The translations under genes were made by a program, and so were the position numbers. A DNA stretch of 64,000 bases from Owenia fusiformis (lineage: Eukaryota > Annelida > Polychaeta > Sabellida > Oweniidae): assembly GCA_903813345.2 (NCBI GenBank), contig CAIIXF020000007.1, forward strand, positions 3,789,730-3,853,729, read 5' to 3'. Of this stretch, positions 14,801 to 24,796 are shown piece by piece. The notes under the pieces are model-generated. The model worked only from the letters and a program-made list of their open reading frames with translations, did not search any database and was not told where the DNA came from. Numbering within the stretch: position 1 is the first letter of the stretch; each line of letters opens with the position of its first letter.

Positions 14801-17800
14801 TGAGCATTTCAAATTGCAGCGATCTCCCAAGCATTAAAGCAAGTGGGCACAGCACCAACCTGAGATTTTGAAAATAGGCTTGCACCGACCTGAAAATCCA
14901 TTTGCATCAACTTCAAAATGAGAAAAATCATGAAAAATTGGCATATTTAAACCAATTTTAGCCTGAATTGTGAAAATGAGAATTTTGCACCCACTTGAGA
15001 AAAAGTCCTGTGGAGATCACTGAATTGCTATTACTTGTTCGTTTTATTGTTTTGATAAGGCCTTGAGTGGTGCCAATATTTTTTAATAATCAAAGTGTGA
15101 GAACAAAGTGTATAATCTACCAGGGAACTCAATCAGGAAAATCTGTGAATGCCCCTCCCCTTCACACCTTCCCTTATATCATTTAATTGAATGAACTATT
15201 TTGTTTTATAATTAATACTTCCCTTGAGATAGTAGTAGAATATAAGGAGCAGGGGCTGTTCTGGTCTATCAATTTTGGTAATAGCTTGCCTTTTCAGCAA
15301 AATCATATAGCTGACTTCAACATATAATAGAGCAATAGTCTTTTCGGCAGACAATAGAATATATATTGTCTCTATGATTAACAACACAAACGCAACATTT
15401 CCTCATAAAAATCTTACGATATGTTTTATGAATAGATCATTTTGAGTAGGATCTGACGTTCATAACAAATTAAAGTCATAGATCATCCCAATGATGACGT
15501 CTTTTACCCTTATATGATGATCAGGGCTGACAGTTGCACACTACACAGAGTCTAACACAGATTAGAAACCTGGGACCAAATTGGCGGGATGGTTACATTT
15601 TTAAATGCAAAATAAGGTGGAAAATACCAAAATCACTGAGGAAAAAAGTAAACAGACATATAGTCAACACTTTAAATTGTATGGAAATACAAGAAAATAA
15701 GAAACATTAATCAAATTTTAGAAAAAAATAGAGTAGAATATTTGTTAGCAGACGGATATTTTGACAAGGCAAACTATGAGATTGATGGAGCATTTTATTC
15801 CAAGTAATGAGGAAGACAAAACAAAGGAACTGTTTCCATCTGATTACTAAAATTCAAGAGAGATTTAAAGCTCAGTATTTTAAAAGTGCAAGACAAGTTT
15901 TATAAATTAGTTAATTAAGAATTGTGAGGAGGAAGAACTTTTCAGCTTTGAGTGTTGTAACAATCCAATCTCTTACGCTATTTAGCAAACACTTTCTTTT
16001 CTAAAGCACTATTATACTTCAAGTTTGTCAATATTATTTCTAACTGGTGTAAAAAGTCAAAGTGAAAAGAATATTTAGTAAATATTGAAAATGTCAACAT
16101 GTCTGCAAAAATAAGTTTTTTACAAAGGAAATGTGAATTTTGACATGTAGCCAATAGAAAGAACCTACATGTACTATAGGCAGTAAAGTATCTTATTACA
16201 CTACCAATATAACCTTGAAACGTCCCGTTTGAAAAAAATCTGCCTTACAATTCATATCATTTTGCATTGTACTGTCATGATCAATTTTCTCATAGATGTG
16301 ATACATAAGAATTGTTACACCATCTTCACGTTTTTCAATTTAGATCTCAGATTTTGTACAAACAAAAGGGACTTGAGCCATTTCTAATCGTCTGATTTTG
16401 CTTTTTTGCCGATAGCTTCACTAGTAACCCAGCTCTGCAGTCGAGATGATGGGCTAGTCTAGCCATTGACCCTCAAGTTTACAAAAATACTCATCAATAC
16501 ATACAATAAAGTGAAACCTGTGTATATTGAACATTATTTTGCCAAGATAAAATGTTCAGTGTTGGTAGGTGTTCACTACAGAGAGGGTAGTTTATTCAGA
16601 AATCTAGTATTATTACTATAGATCAACCTCTTTAAAAAGGTGATTGATTTCTGGTACTGCATTTCTATAGAATTTAAAGCATCAACTTCATGTCGGTTTC
16701 TTATATTGCACTGTTTATTTTGAATTATTTTGAAAATATGACCACTGCAATTTCACTTACAGGAGCTCATAAACATCAATTTAACATTCATTACATTGTT
16801 TTCTTACTTTTTGCAGTGTGATAAACAAGATTCCAGGTAGCTAGGTCATTGGAGGTGATTTATCTATATACCGTTAGGCTACTTACCATGGAGGGAGGGC
16901 AATTATCAGCAACGAGGGGGATAAAAGACCAATGAACCAAGCGAGTAACATAACAAGCATTCTATCAAGGAAGGGCAATCTTATTTTCTCTTATCTAATT
17001 AAGATTCAGGATTTTTTAGATTTCGCTACCTAATCACTGAACTCTAGAGTTGTACATTTTGCAACTGTTTAGTCTCTTTGAAACTCCCCTGGGGATATTC
17101 CCTGACTCAATATCCTGATTTATTCAATATATTTTAATGGCTTTATCCCCCCCCCCCCCCCCGGTGCTCCAGTGTTTAGCCCATGGTTTTTCTCTCAAAA
17201 AGGAACAATTGCATAATTTACTAACATTCCATATATTTTATAATAGAGTACATATAAAATACATGCCTATTCACATTTTTTCCTTGACAATTCCACTTTT
17301 TCTGTACTATTTTTTGGTATTTCCTATTATGACCACTAAAGCAATTTTTCAATGGCAATTCAATGATCGGAATTAATGGACACTCCTGGTATATACAAAT
17401 GGCAATTAATGGTATTTTTAGAATACTGTGAAACGGAGCGAAATTAGCAAGAAGTAAAGTAACCATGCATGAAGTCAACAAAGAAAAAAGTATGGATTAA
17501 GCATGAAAAGAGAGAAACCAAGACCAGACAGATAATAACACATAAGAAGGGAAACAAATAGATACTTTATACTAGATACTTAATATTGAACAAATGACAT
17601 AATGATGCATGTATATGAACTGTATGATGTAAGAAAACAGAACACGCCAGCAAACCAACAATTAATTCAAATGCCAATAGCCCATCTTATTCAGCAATTT
17701 GTCATTATATTTTGGGAAAAATTCTATTAACTACACCAACTTCCAACAAGTCAAAATCCAAGAACTGGGTGAGTATTTCAACATAAATATCTACAAGGCA

Positions 17801-20800
17801 TTAACATGACAAAATGTCACGACCTTTTAAGTGACAGACAGAAATCTGAACTGTCAACAAAATTTTTGAGACTATAACAATATGTCACCACTTATTATGG
17901 TGACATAATAATGTACAGTATCATGTTATGTCAACATTTCTAAAACCCCTGAATAGCATTCTGATACTTGTCACATCTTTCTGTTTCACTTAAAACAAGG
18001 CTGATAAGAAATGAGATATCATGGTTTATCATGATGTTGAATACTCATAAGTTGCAATTACCCTTTTCAATCATTTGATTTCACTTGTTTAATTAAAGAG
18101 CTTCATCTGGTACCCAGCAGGCAGAGTCGAGTAATGAACTAGACTCTCATTTCAAACCTATCACGCTGATTTTTTCTCAACCAATCAGAACTCTGACTGG
18201 CTTGGTGTTCAGAGATTTATTGTAAAGTGAAAGAAGAGTGAGACAAAGCTCTCTTTTAAAAAGTGAAGTCGAACAAATGCAAAGCGTATTCATCTCCAGG
18301 TAGTGATTACTACAAGCTTCAAGGTCTCAGTGATAGATCCAAGAGATTTATAAATCAAAGAAACAGTGATCTTTCTTGGACTGAACCATCATGATGAACC
18401 ATGACATCTCATTTCTGCTAAGCAACACGATCTGTCACATTCTGACACTTATCACATCTTTCTTTTTTCAAACTAGTAATATGCTTCACTCAGGTGGATG
18501 TTTCAAAGATGTTTTGAGTCTCAAAATAGATTGATCCTGTATTAGGTCATTAAATCTTGATTCCCTGAAGAAGATACATTATCAGAACTCATAAAAAATG
18601 AACATGACATTTACTGATACTCAACCTACATCCTTGTGTCTATTATTTCTCTCTGGTTAAGAGTTCTCTCCTTCAAATCTTTCTAAAAGGATGGAGTGTC
18701 TATTTTTTCTTGCATTTTATTACTTTCATTACAATTCTTAGTCCATGTACATGAATTAACTATATACCAGTTAACCTGTCTTGCTAATTCATTTTGCTTA
18801 GACCCACCCCCCCCCCCTCCCCCGGACACACCTTACCTATAGGAATTAGATAGGCGCTTGGTATAGAAGCTTGAACAAAAACTAACTTAAGCCACATTTT
18901 TCTATTTTATCTTTTTTTTCTAAAAAACAACTATATTTTCCAAGCATTTCTTCCTCAACATCATCAATCAAAAAATGTCATATTTTGAAACAGAAAATAA
19001 AGTATAAAAATTAGACTCAGCAAGCCATAAAAATAAACAAGCATATAAATAACACTCTAAATTATACAGAAATGTCATAAAATCAGAGAGTTTTTCCAAA
19101 TTTTACAGAGAAATTATATAAAATAAGCATGATGAGATGAAACTGCAGCAGACGGAGGCGACTACATACCTTGAAAGAGCTGTGTACTAATGTTTCATCT
19201 AGATCAATGACAACACATTTTTTATTCATGTCCTGATGACGGACGGCAGGAAGCAGGTATTTCTGTTGAGGCTGAAAATAGAACAAATAAACAATTGAAT
19301 TAAATCTTAAATACGATATTAGTATTAGTGTCAAATCGATTGTTTTTTGGTTAAATCTTGAATGTTGGCTATTGAAAAGATCAAGTGTAGAAAACATTCC
19401 AGACTGGTATATGGTTTCAGATCAAGTTGGAATAAACAAAAAAAAAATCAAGGTTAAAGAAGGTCATTTTGTTGAAGCCAAAGAACATAAAGAAGAATCG
19501 ATAAACAGAAGGAATCTATTTGAAGATGAGAATATAGAAATCATCCATTTCTCATAATTTCTTGTTTTTGATACAACAATTATATGCAACCTGAAGAAAT
19601 ATGTATGAAAAATATTCCATGCATGGCATTGAGTCCCTAATTTTCTTGCATCATAGTACTTATAAACTACATATCTGTAAGAATATTTCAAAACATGATT
19701 ACTTTAACATTATGATTTACAGATCCATTGAAAAGCTGTGCAAGTAACAGAACAAACTAGTCATTTGCCTCATCCTAATATTTCATATAAGAATCACGAA
19801 TCTCAATTAATAATTACATTTTTCTTTTCGACTGATGAAGCATCATCATTTTTCCGTTTGGTTTTCTTTTTATCCCAGCTTTGATTTACACTGAGTACTT
19901 TCATAGCTTTGGATATTTGCATCAAAGTCATTCTCTCAGAACTTCTATTCATGTGCGATATAGGTCCAATGGGTCCCCTATTTATGTTGTCGGAGAACAA
20001 CATTGTATTTGCGTGGAGCCGTGAAGAAGATTGCGACGGTGAAGGCTTTGTTTGTGAAGTTGAGATTTATGCGTTCAAAAGTTTAAAGTCCAACATTTTA
20101 TTATTTCATTTTGAATAAAAAAGCTATCTTTATGCATACAAAGTAATACAATTATAAACAAGTATATGTATGTATTAACTTTTTTAAAGCTATATGTAAA
20201 CTTTCCCTATTTCACTATTACCAAGTTTTTATTTGTAACTGTTCAATGATTCAAGTTTTAAAAACATATTTCTGGACTTTACACTGTTTTCTTAAATATG
20301 TAACAATCCCAGTGCTCTCTCGTAATTACTTCACAAATTAATCATCATATTAGCATAATCCTCTTTAAACATTCTTTGATACACAATATGCATCAAGTTT
20401 ATGGTATCTAATCCAATAGTATCAAGGATGTAAAATACAACTCTGCATAAATTATAAGTTCTCTGTTTATATTCATCGTTTATTATCCATTTCACTTATC
20501 AGTGATTATCATATACGCCCCGCAGCGTCAAATATTTGTTGAAGATGAAATTCTTTTTTTGTGTCTATAATAGCATATTGACTTATCGCTTAATCTGAAA
20601 CTATATTGTACTTTGTAATACGAAGTATGACACGCCAATCCCCTTTAAATTATTTATATGTCAACAGGTTGAACCTTTAACTTCCTTTCAACTCAAGATT
20701 TTGCATCTCTTTAAACTTTTAAAATGTCATTGTGTTTGGTGTAACACTCTTTTCTATATGCAAGCCTGCCTTGTTATGAAGCGAACTATTTTCAGGTGAG

Positions 20801-23800
20801 CTACACGCATGAAGATCCCTCCTAACTGAATTTTCACATTATCCTGAGTTCTCCACTTCCGACCCCAAAGGGCTATGAATCATGGTGTAATAAAAATGGC
20901 AGAATAAATATCCAATTTAGATAGTCAAAGTTTGGTGCATGTTGGAGCATAACGGCTTAATCTCTAATCTAACAAAGTCATGTATGTCTGTTCAGTCGAT
21001 CATAGTATCCTTAGCTCACTTTTTTGTAATTTATACACTTCCACACCCACGAGTTGAAAAAAGGTGAAGATTATATAACTCAGAGCCTCAGAATTAGAGC
21101 TGTTTTTGGCAGACAAACAACATACATATTTTTCACTTTGACCTTCTGCCACATTTCTAATAAAATAGGTGTTGATATGGTTCTTGGCTTTTTGCCTACT
21201 TGTTTCTCCTAACATTAGCACTAGAGAAATGTTAAGTTTTGGCAGTTTTAAGTTCACTATCTCATATAGATAATCACATAAGTCTTTAGGTAATAGAGCA
21301 ATAACCTGTTGTGTCTAAGAGGCAGACCATTTTTATGCAAAAATACCAAAATATTTGTCTTTGATGTTGAACATACTGAGAAACAATGATCATTGAGGAA
21401 TTTGGAAGGCAGGCCAGGTCAACACTCTACGTATATATGATATCATATCGAAAATCCAGAAAATCATGTACTTTAAACAAATTTTAGGGAAACAATTATT
21501 GGAATAAATAAGCAGTGAGTAGATGAGTTTTGATGGGTTTTCACAATGAAGGACTTTCTCAAAGATCATGCCCTGTCAGATGAAATGTCATGGGGCATTT
21601 AGGTTGTTTACGATAATAATACAGTTAAATGCACAGAACTAAAAAATAAGTTGATTTCAAGGAAAACCTATTCATTCAAGTAACCAACTTTTGGGGCTGT
21701 GTATTGCCTGAATGTAAAATCCTTGTACTTAGACAACTTTTGCTATTTTTGTTAGGGACGATTTTTCAGTAAAAAAACCTTGAGCCAAGATGATAACTTG
21801 TTGAGGTTAGGATACCTCGATATTGGAAGACTTACTTCTTCAGGTATTAAACTGTCTCAACGTGAATCTTAATGATTGTCTTAATCCTTTATGTCTATCT
21901 TAATCATTTACTTTATGAATATGCTATGCTTTTTCTCTTTAAATTATTATTATCCTTTAGGCCTTCTTTTCATTTATTTGTATGATACTTTGCCTCTGAT
22001 ATTACCATTAACATTACAATTATTGGTTCTTTAAAACATACCTGCTCTCATTAAAACGTAATTCTTGATTACCTTTTTTGTAATATTCATATTTAAAACC
22101 ATGATCATTTTTCATTGGTTAAGAATTGCATAACATCACATTGATTTTTCTAGAATATCGAGCTCAAAGAGGCAGATGGCATAGAGACAAGCAGACGGCA
22201 GACAGAGCACAGCTTCCAATCAAATAGTTTCTAAAACTCCGACAAAAAATGGAATAAGTCATGTTTTTGAAATTAAAGAGTATGAAGATCAATAAAAATA
22301 AAGTAAACAGACATCTAGTAAAACACTTTATATTATATTAAAATACAATAAAAAAAACAGACGCTTAAATCTAAGAGAAAAATTATTGAAATATGCGTGA
22401 ATTTTTAGCCAATGGTATACTCAAAAGATTTACTACAGGTATCTCTGAGGTATCTCAGATTACTAGAACATATCTTCATCTGTCAAAACACCTGGGTGAA
22501 AATCTAACTGAATGAGCATCAACTCCCACTTCCCAAGATCCATCACATCCAACATACACACAAACCATTCTAACAAGTCCATGCTCCATACTGGGAAACA
22601 TGGGAAATGACCTTCTTTCTTTCAGAATCCATTGATTGGTTTATTTTAGAAACATGGGAAGTTGTTACTGGTTGGATGAATTAATCAGGTACAGGAAGTC
22701 TGGAACTGAAATCAACTTGATGATAAAGAAATGTTATATGAAGGATTCCTTGGTGAATTTGAATGCCAAGTTCATGCTAATGCTAAAAAGGAGGTTGGCT
22801 TATCCCATAAGACAAAATTTCACTTTCATTTTCATTTATTAGAAATACTTCCAGCGGGTACATGAATGATCAACAGTGATTGACCCATACTGCAACTTTA
22901 TTCAATTTGGAAAACAAGAATGATTTCTTGAATGATTGATGACTTTGCATGAGTTTATCTATATCTAAGGTATACATAAGAAATATTTGGGTATAGCTTT
23001 TTCAAAGGAAGGTCATAATGTCCCACAATGCAACTTCATTCAATGGCAGGATGCCACTAATGGAACTTATAATATATTATCACCTGTTCCATACCAGATT
23101 TGAAATTAATTCTCGCTAAATTATTTTGATCTTCAGGTTCAACGTTAAAAAGATTACCCATGATGCAACAAGCAACTTCAATGCTACTGTTGTAATGAAG
23201 AATGTGTCCTCAATATTAATCCTCCCATAAAATGACTAGATTTAATTTAGATATTGTTCAATGCAATATCCCTTAGGGGAAATCAGAGGTATGTTCTATG
23301 CTGTTCAGGAACAATTTGTTCCGCCACATCTCTAATAGTAAACCTGGATAAAAATCATCATTTATTGAGTTTTGAACGTCATAGATAAAGAGTAAAACAA
23401 TAAGACCAACAAGGAATACACATGTAGCGAACACATAAAATGGTTTACTAAATGAACTTTTGAAATGCATGAAAATCACCTCCTTCAAATTTTCGACAGA
23501 AAAACAGTGATATAGCCATTATCCAACACAGCTTTTATTTCATGAGGGATGCAGTTAACTGATAGAGGAAGAGGTTGACAGAACAAACCTTATTTCAGGA
23601 TTTCAGCAATAAAATAACACTTTTACATGTTTCCTAGTTATTAGTTACCATAGAGATCTGATGCAAGAGAGATCCAATCCATCTGAAGTCTTGAAAGATT
23701 TCAAGTGTTTTAGAAAATGATCACCATCAAAAGGAATTTTAAAGGAGGCATTTTCTGTTTCCCTAAGAACTTGCTTTAAACTTGAAATAAAAAGGTAGAA

Positions 23801-24640
23801 AAGAACCACAGGATATAGAAAGTATGGCTTTAGAATTCTGAATTATCTTTATTTCAATCAAGGTCATCCAGGTGTCTTCCTGAATATCTGCTATTCTGAT
23901 TCCATCCCATCTGTGTTGCAACAACTTGCAAAGGAATGAGATTCCATGGATACCATAATGAATACCTTATGTTCTGAATTATTTAGAAAGGGGATCTAAT
24001 GTTTACATAAAGTACAACGTGACCTTGAGGGATTGTGACTTACCCAGACATTAAATTTTGTCTGTTCATGCTTATTTCACACTATTTCTCTAAAATTTGA
24101 ATGAACTGTCCTATTTTCTGACATTTCTATACCATTAGAGCACCGACTGCATTCCTGTTTACTTTATTCCTTGCTTATTCCACTCATTTCTCATCAATTT
24201 TGCATTTTAAAACACGACTACCATGACCTCCTCCATTCAAGAAATGGTAGAAGAGCCAATCTGTGGTTTACCAGAAACATTTAGAGTACTATATTCACAG
24301 CCATCTGATGCAAAAGTGCTTTACATTTCTCTCTTCATACTTATTCCATCTTTCTAAAAAGTCTGTTCAGTCTCAGTTTTTTTCATAATTACAAGTGTTG
24401 ACTCATAATCTGATTACTTTATTCTTTGCTAATTCCACTCTTTCAAGCCAAATTCATATTCTAAAAACAAGCCCTTGTTTCCACATATACTTACTTTCGT
24501 GGTTCCATTCTGTTCCTCACAATTGACAACTGTAGGCACTGGGGTACTTTGTTGGGGTTGGGGGTGCGGATTACCAAAACAGCAGAAGAATGAACTAAAT
24601 AGCGTCGCACGATTTCGAGGTTTCTTCACCAATGACGTAC
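2670..24640 (-). CDS. CTDSPL: CTD small phosphatase (SCP/CTDSP family), gene-level entry, exons 2 to 8
   Basis: Seven exons (24495-24640, 19170-19271, 13315-13371, 7360-7452, 4619-4717, 3604-3690, 2670-2819) join in frame into 243 residues plus stop. The family is FCP/SCP (HAD superfamily) phosphatases, which remove phosphate from the RNA polymerase II C-terminal repeat (mainly Ser5) and from other phosphoproteins such as REST and SMADs. Visible hallmarks in order: a variable N-terminal part with SSFFCCF and [15 protein letters not shown], the catalytic [11 protein letters not shown] (both aspartates present), [71 protein letters not shown] and [21 protein letters not shown]. Vertebrates have three paralogues (CTDSP1, CTDSP2, CTDSPL). 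This looks like the single invertebrate counterpart, so the symbol is a family-level choice. Exon 2 begins with the last two bases of a split codon and has no ATG in frame, so a first coding exon lies upstream and was not identified. Confidence 0.95.
3441..3595. repeat. Degenerate ~22-bp tandem repeat next to a CTDSP splice donor
   Basis: About seven imperfect units of the type AGGTGACAATTTCTTCTACC follow each other. The array lies inside the exon 7 to exon 8 intron and begins within about 10 bases of the exon 7 donor. The rest of that intron (2820-3603) shows nothing else. Confidence 0.7.
3604..3690 (-). CDS. CTDSPL: CTDSP exon 7
   Basis: This phase 0/0 exon of 29 codons lies between acceptor CATGTTTCAG and a consensus GTAAGT donor. 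It encodes [20 protein letters not shown], then [14 protein letters not shown] carries the conserved C-terminal Asp-Asn of the active site. A degenerate ~22-bp tandem repeat starts in the intron within about 10 bases of the donor. Confidence 0.97.
4053..4560. mobile_element. MITE-like element with CACTGCCCCCAG terminal inverted repeats
   Basis: The left end CACTGCCCCCAG and the right end CTGGGGGGAGTG are inverted copies with one mismatch, 508 bases apart. The interior repeats TTGCAGAATT and CCGCAGAATT many times and has no coding capacity. No clear target duplication was seen, so the superfamily is not assigned. It occupies most of the exon 6 to exon 7 intron of the phosphatase. Confidence 0.55.
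4619..4717 (-). CDS. CTDSPL: CTDSP exon 6
   Basis: This phase 0/0 exon of 33 codons lies between acceptor TTTCAG and donor GTATGT. It encodes [20 protein letters not shown], then [13 protein letters not shown]. The [18 protein letters not shown] block across the exon 6/7 junction is strongly conserved in SCP phosphatases and contains the HAD motif III lysine. Confidence 0.97.
5099..5955. mobile_element. 857-bp AT-rich MITE-like element with TTAAAG-CCCC ends
   Basis: The left end ATTAAAGTCCCCGT and the right end ATGGGGCCTTTAAT are inverted repeats with two mismatches, flanked by TAA-like bases. The interior is very AT-rich without an ORF and holds a perfect 26-base tandem duplication near 5422-5475 (ATTAGTGATGTCACTAAGG units). 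It lies in the exon 5 to exon 6 intron of the phosphatase. Confidence 0.55.
6156..6342. repeat. Palindromic foldback element, GAGGGAACGCAGCGACCGAG centre
   Basis: Two arms of about 80 bases pair imperfectly: AGGTTATTTACTGGGAGGG... on the left and ...GACCAGAAATAACCT on the right. The centre reads GACCGAGGGAACGCAGCGAC. The arms contain repeated CAATATGATATTGACC units. The fold resembles the element at 56421-56568, whose centre is also of the GAGTGACTGAAGGGAACGAG type. Confidence 0.7.
6440..6541. repeat. 51-bp tandem duplication
   Basis: Two nearly identical units of 51 bases begin TACGTTCCAATACGATTT and TACGCTCCAATATGATTT, each with TTTCCCGGGGACAATACG inside. They lie between two foldback elements and are probably remnants of the same repeat cluster. 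Confidence 0.75.
6601..6917 (+). mobile_element. Foldback MITE copy A (317 bp, double hairpin)
   Basis: The first hairpin (6611-6747) pairs ATTGAATGATTTGAAGTGCA with its complement around a centre containing GAACGAGACGAAGTCGAGTG. The second (about 6768-6862) pairs TGTATTGCTACTGAGATTGT with its complement. The whole unit recurs in opposite orientation at 61082-61399, so it is a mobile family and not a local fold. No coding capacity was seen. Confidence 0.8.
7360..7452 (-). CDS. CTDSPL: CTDSP exon 5
   Basis: This phase 0/0 exon of 31 codons lies between acceptor TGTTGCAG and donor GTGAGT. It encodes [20 protein letters not shown], then [11 protein letters not shown]. The RPHVDEYL segment belongs to the SCP insertion region and FTAS is the conserved HAD motif II Thr/Ser region. 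Confidence 0.97.
8553..12590. repeat. About 4-kb nested palindrome (outer arms ~530 bp, inner arms ~230 bp)
   Basis: The outer left arm 8553-9097 is repeated in inverted orientation at about 12030-12590; both contain GACAGCTCAACGGGGTGGTC, a run of C next to CTAGG, and AGTGCCCTACCCCTGG. The inner arms 10252-10490 and 10700-10885 are also inverted copies (GGTTATCGCAAACAA and TTTCTGACCATGAA on the left). Outer and inner pairs share nearly the same centre, about 10565-10595, which suggests one decayed inverted duplication or a large foldback transposon. The left arm is interrupted by the element at 9393-10228. There is no ORF above about 85 codons inside. It fills much of the exon 4 to exon 5 intron of the phosphatase. 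Confidence 0.7.
9393..10228. mobile_element. MITE-like element with CAGTAGAACCTG / GTGTTCCACTTACACAGGT ends
   Basis: The left end TACAGTAGAACCTGCTAAGT and the right end CACTTACACAGGTA are imperfect inverted repeats, flanked by TA. AAGTGGAACACC units recur near both ends. Inside is a tandem duplication of about 98 bp (GGATTAACCTCCTGTAGA at about 9701 and 9798) and a second of about 49 bp (GAGGATTAAGAATRTCAGA near 9976 and 10017). TA-flanked CAGTRRAACC ends are typical of pogo/Tigger-type Tc1-mariner derivatives. Confidence 0.55.
13315..13371 (-). CDS. CTDSPL: CTDSP exon 4
   Basis: This 57-base phase 0/0 exon encodes [19 protein letters not shown] between acceptor TGTTTGCAG and donor GTATGT. 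It is the beta-strand segment that directly follows the catalytic loop in SCP phosphatases and is near-identical to the vertebrate sequence. Confidence 0.96.
14420..14597 (+). repeat. Dispersed ~175-bp repeat, good copy
   Basis: This is one of the best-preserved members of the family. The order is GTCATGTTTTAAAATGCAAA, ATAGAGTGAAAAAGAGTG, AAATCAGCAAGAAATAAA, CACTCTAAATTGTATAGAAA, ATTCAAATTTAAGAGAGAAA and GAGCAGACGGACATTTTT. No polymerase III boxes, tail repeat, inverted termini or ORF could be recognised, so the class is unknown. Confidence 0.8.
14835..15000. repeat. Small inverted-repeat element, AAGCAAGTGGGCAC ends
   Basis: AAAGCAAGTGGGCAC on the left and GCACCCACTTG on the right are inverted copies around about 140 bases that repeat GCACCNACCTGAAAAT-like units. 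A similar pair of ends occurs at 49300-49428. Confidence 0.45.
15588..15763 (+). repeat. Dispersed ~175-bp repeat
   Basis: It has the same block order as the 14420-14597 copy: TTTTTAAATGCAAAATAAGG, AAACAGACATATAGTCAACA, CTTTAAATTGTATGGAAATA, CAAATTTTAGAAAAAAATAG and AGCAGACGGATATTTTG. Confidence 0.75.
18976..19158 (+). repeat. Dispersed ~175-bp repeat abutting CTDSP exon 3
   Basis: A diverged copy: AACACTCTAAATTATACAGA, CAAATTTTACAGAGAAATTA and AAGCATGATGAGATG are recognisable, and it ends with GCAGCAGACGGA. The end is about 12 bases from the exon 3 boundary, so the sequence just inside the 5' end of the intron is repeat-derived. Confidence 0.65.
19170..19271 (-). CDS. CTDSPL: CTDSP exon 3 (catalytic DxDxT motif)
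   Basis: This is a phase 0/0 exon of 34 codons between acceptor TATTTTCAG and donor GTATGT. It encodes [10 protein letters not shown], then [18 protein letters not shown]. The first Asp of DLDET is the nucleophile and the second the acid/base in FCP/SCP enzymes; both are intact. A copy of the dispersed ~175-bp repeat lies in the intron just past the donor, ending within about 12 bases of the exon. Confidence 0.97.
22257..22400 (+). repeat. Dispersed ~175-bp repeat
   Basis: The blocks GTCATGTTTTTGAAATTAAA, GTAAACAGACATCTAGTAAA, CACTTTATATTATATTAAAA and TAAATCTAAGAGAAAAATTA align to the family consensus in order. A more diverged copy lies at about 23390-23510. Confidence 0.65.
24075..24225 (-). 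repeat. Dispersed ~175-bp repeat, minus orientation
   Basis: Read on the plus strand it shows the reverse complement of the family: TTCTCTAAAATTTGAATGAA, TTCTGACATTTCTATACCAT, GTTTACTTTATTCCTTGCTT, ATTCCACTCATTTCTC and TTTTGCATTTTAAAACACGA. Confidence 0.75.
24310..24475 (-). repeat. Dispersed ~175-bp repeat abutting CTDSP exon 2
   Basis: The minus-orientation copy reads CTCTTCATACTTATTCCATC, GTGTTGACTCATAATCTGAT, TACTTTATTCTTTGCTAATT and CCACTCTTTCAAGCC on the plus strand. It ends about 20 bases from the exon 2 donor, so the first intronic bases after the donor are followed almost at once by repeat. Confidence 0.65.
24495..24640 (-). CDS. CTDSPL: CTDSP exon 2 (variable N-terminal region)
   Basis: The exon follows an acceptor ending TTTTTGCAG and ends AAA before donor GTAAGT. 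It is 146 bases: two bases finishing a split codon, then 48 codons. The encoded [10 protein letters not shown]...LFSSFFCCF...EEQNGTTK matches the N-terminal layout of vertebrate CTDSPL, where a basic stretch precedes SSFFCCF and a VEENG-like segment precedes the catalytic domain. The adjacent cysteines could be lipid-modified; that is inference. Codon 4 of the exon is TTG (leucine), not a start. Donor phase 0 fits exon 3. Confidence 0.9.
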
Positions 24641-24756
24641 CTGCAAAAATACAAAAGAAAAAACATTAATATTGTTTGATCTCCTGGATCTTGAATTTTA
24701 ACATGGGACATCAAAATGAAATTTCAAGCTCGAATATCAAGGTCAAGAAGAATAGT

Positions 24757-24796
24757 ATGATCAGAATATATTTCAAATGAAATATATTCTGATCAT
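24757..24796. repeat. Perfect 19-bp palindrome with 2-base spacer
   Basis: ATGATCAGAATATATTTCA is followed by AA and its exact reverse complement. It lies about 115 bases upstream of CTDSP exon 2 in gene orientation. It could extrude a cruciform or be a small foldback footprint; no function is assigned. Confidence 0.85.

Larger units (their letters stand above)
13372..19169. other. CTDSP exon 3 to exon 4 intron, remaining content
   Basis: Apart from the entries listed separately, this intron holds a worn dispersed-repeat copy at 17418-17520, a partial TA-CAGTRAAACC type MITE end at 16510-16600 (AGTGAAACCTGTGTATATTG), a C run at 17147-17162 and another at about 18806-18824. Recurring pieces with AGCTTCATCTGGTACCC or GACTCTGCANGCAGGGTA lie near 14120-14165, 16410-16455 and 18095-18150. 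No exon-like ORF was found. Confidence 0.5.
19272..24494. other. CTDSP exon 2 to exon 3 intron, remaining content
   Basis: Besides the dispersed-repeat copies given separately, no coding signal is seen. A 69-codon plus-strand ORF at 19909-20118 and an 85-codon minus-strand ORF at 21000-21257 have no recognisable domain and no supporting splice pattern. The sequence is AT-rich unique-looking intron. Confidence 0.4.

Noticed and set aside
24429-24632. Reading the phosphatase exon 2 frame as an intact ORF starting at 24632
   Set aside because: The codon at 24632 is TTG within the exon, not ATG, and the frame past 24495 is intron. The splice-bounded exon 24495-24640 is used.
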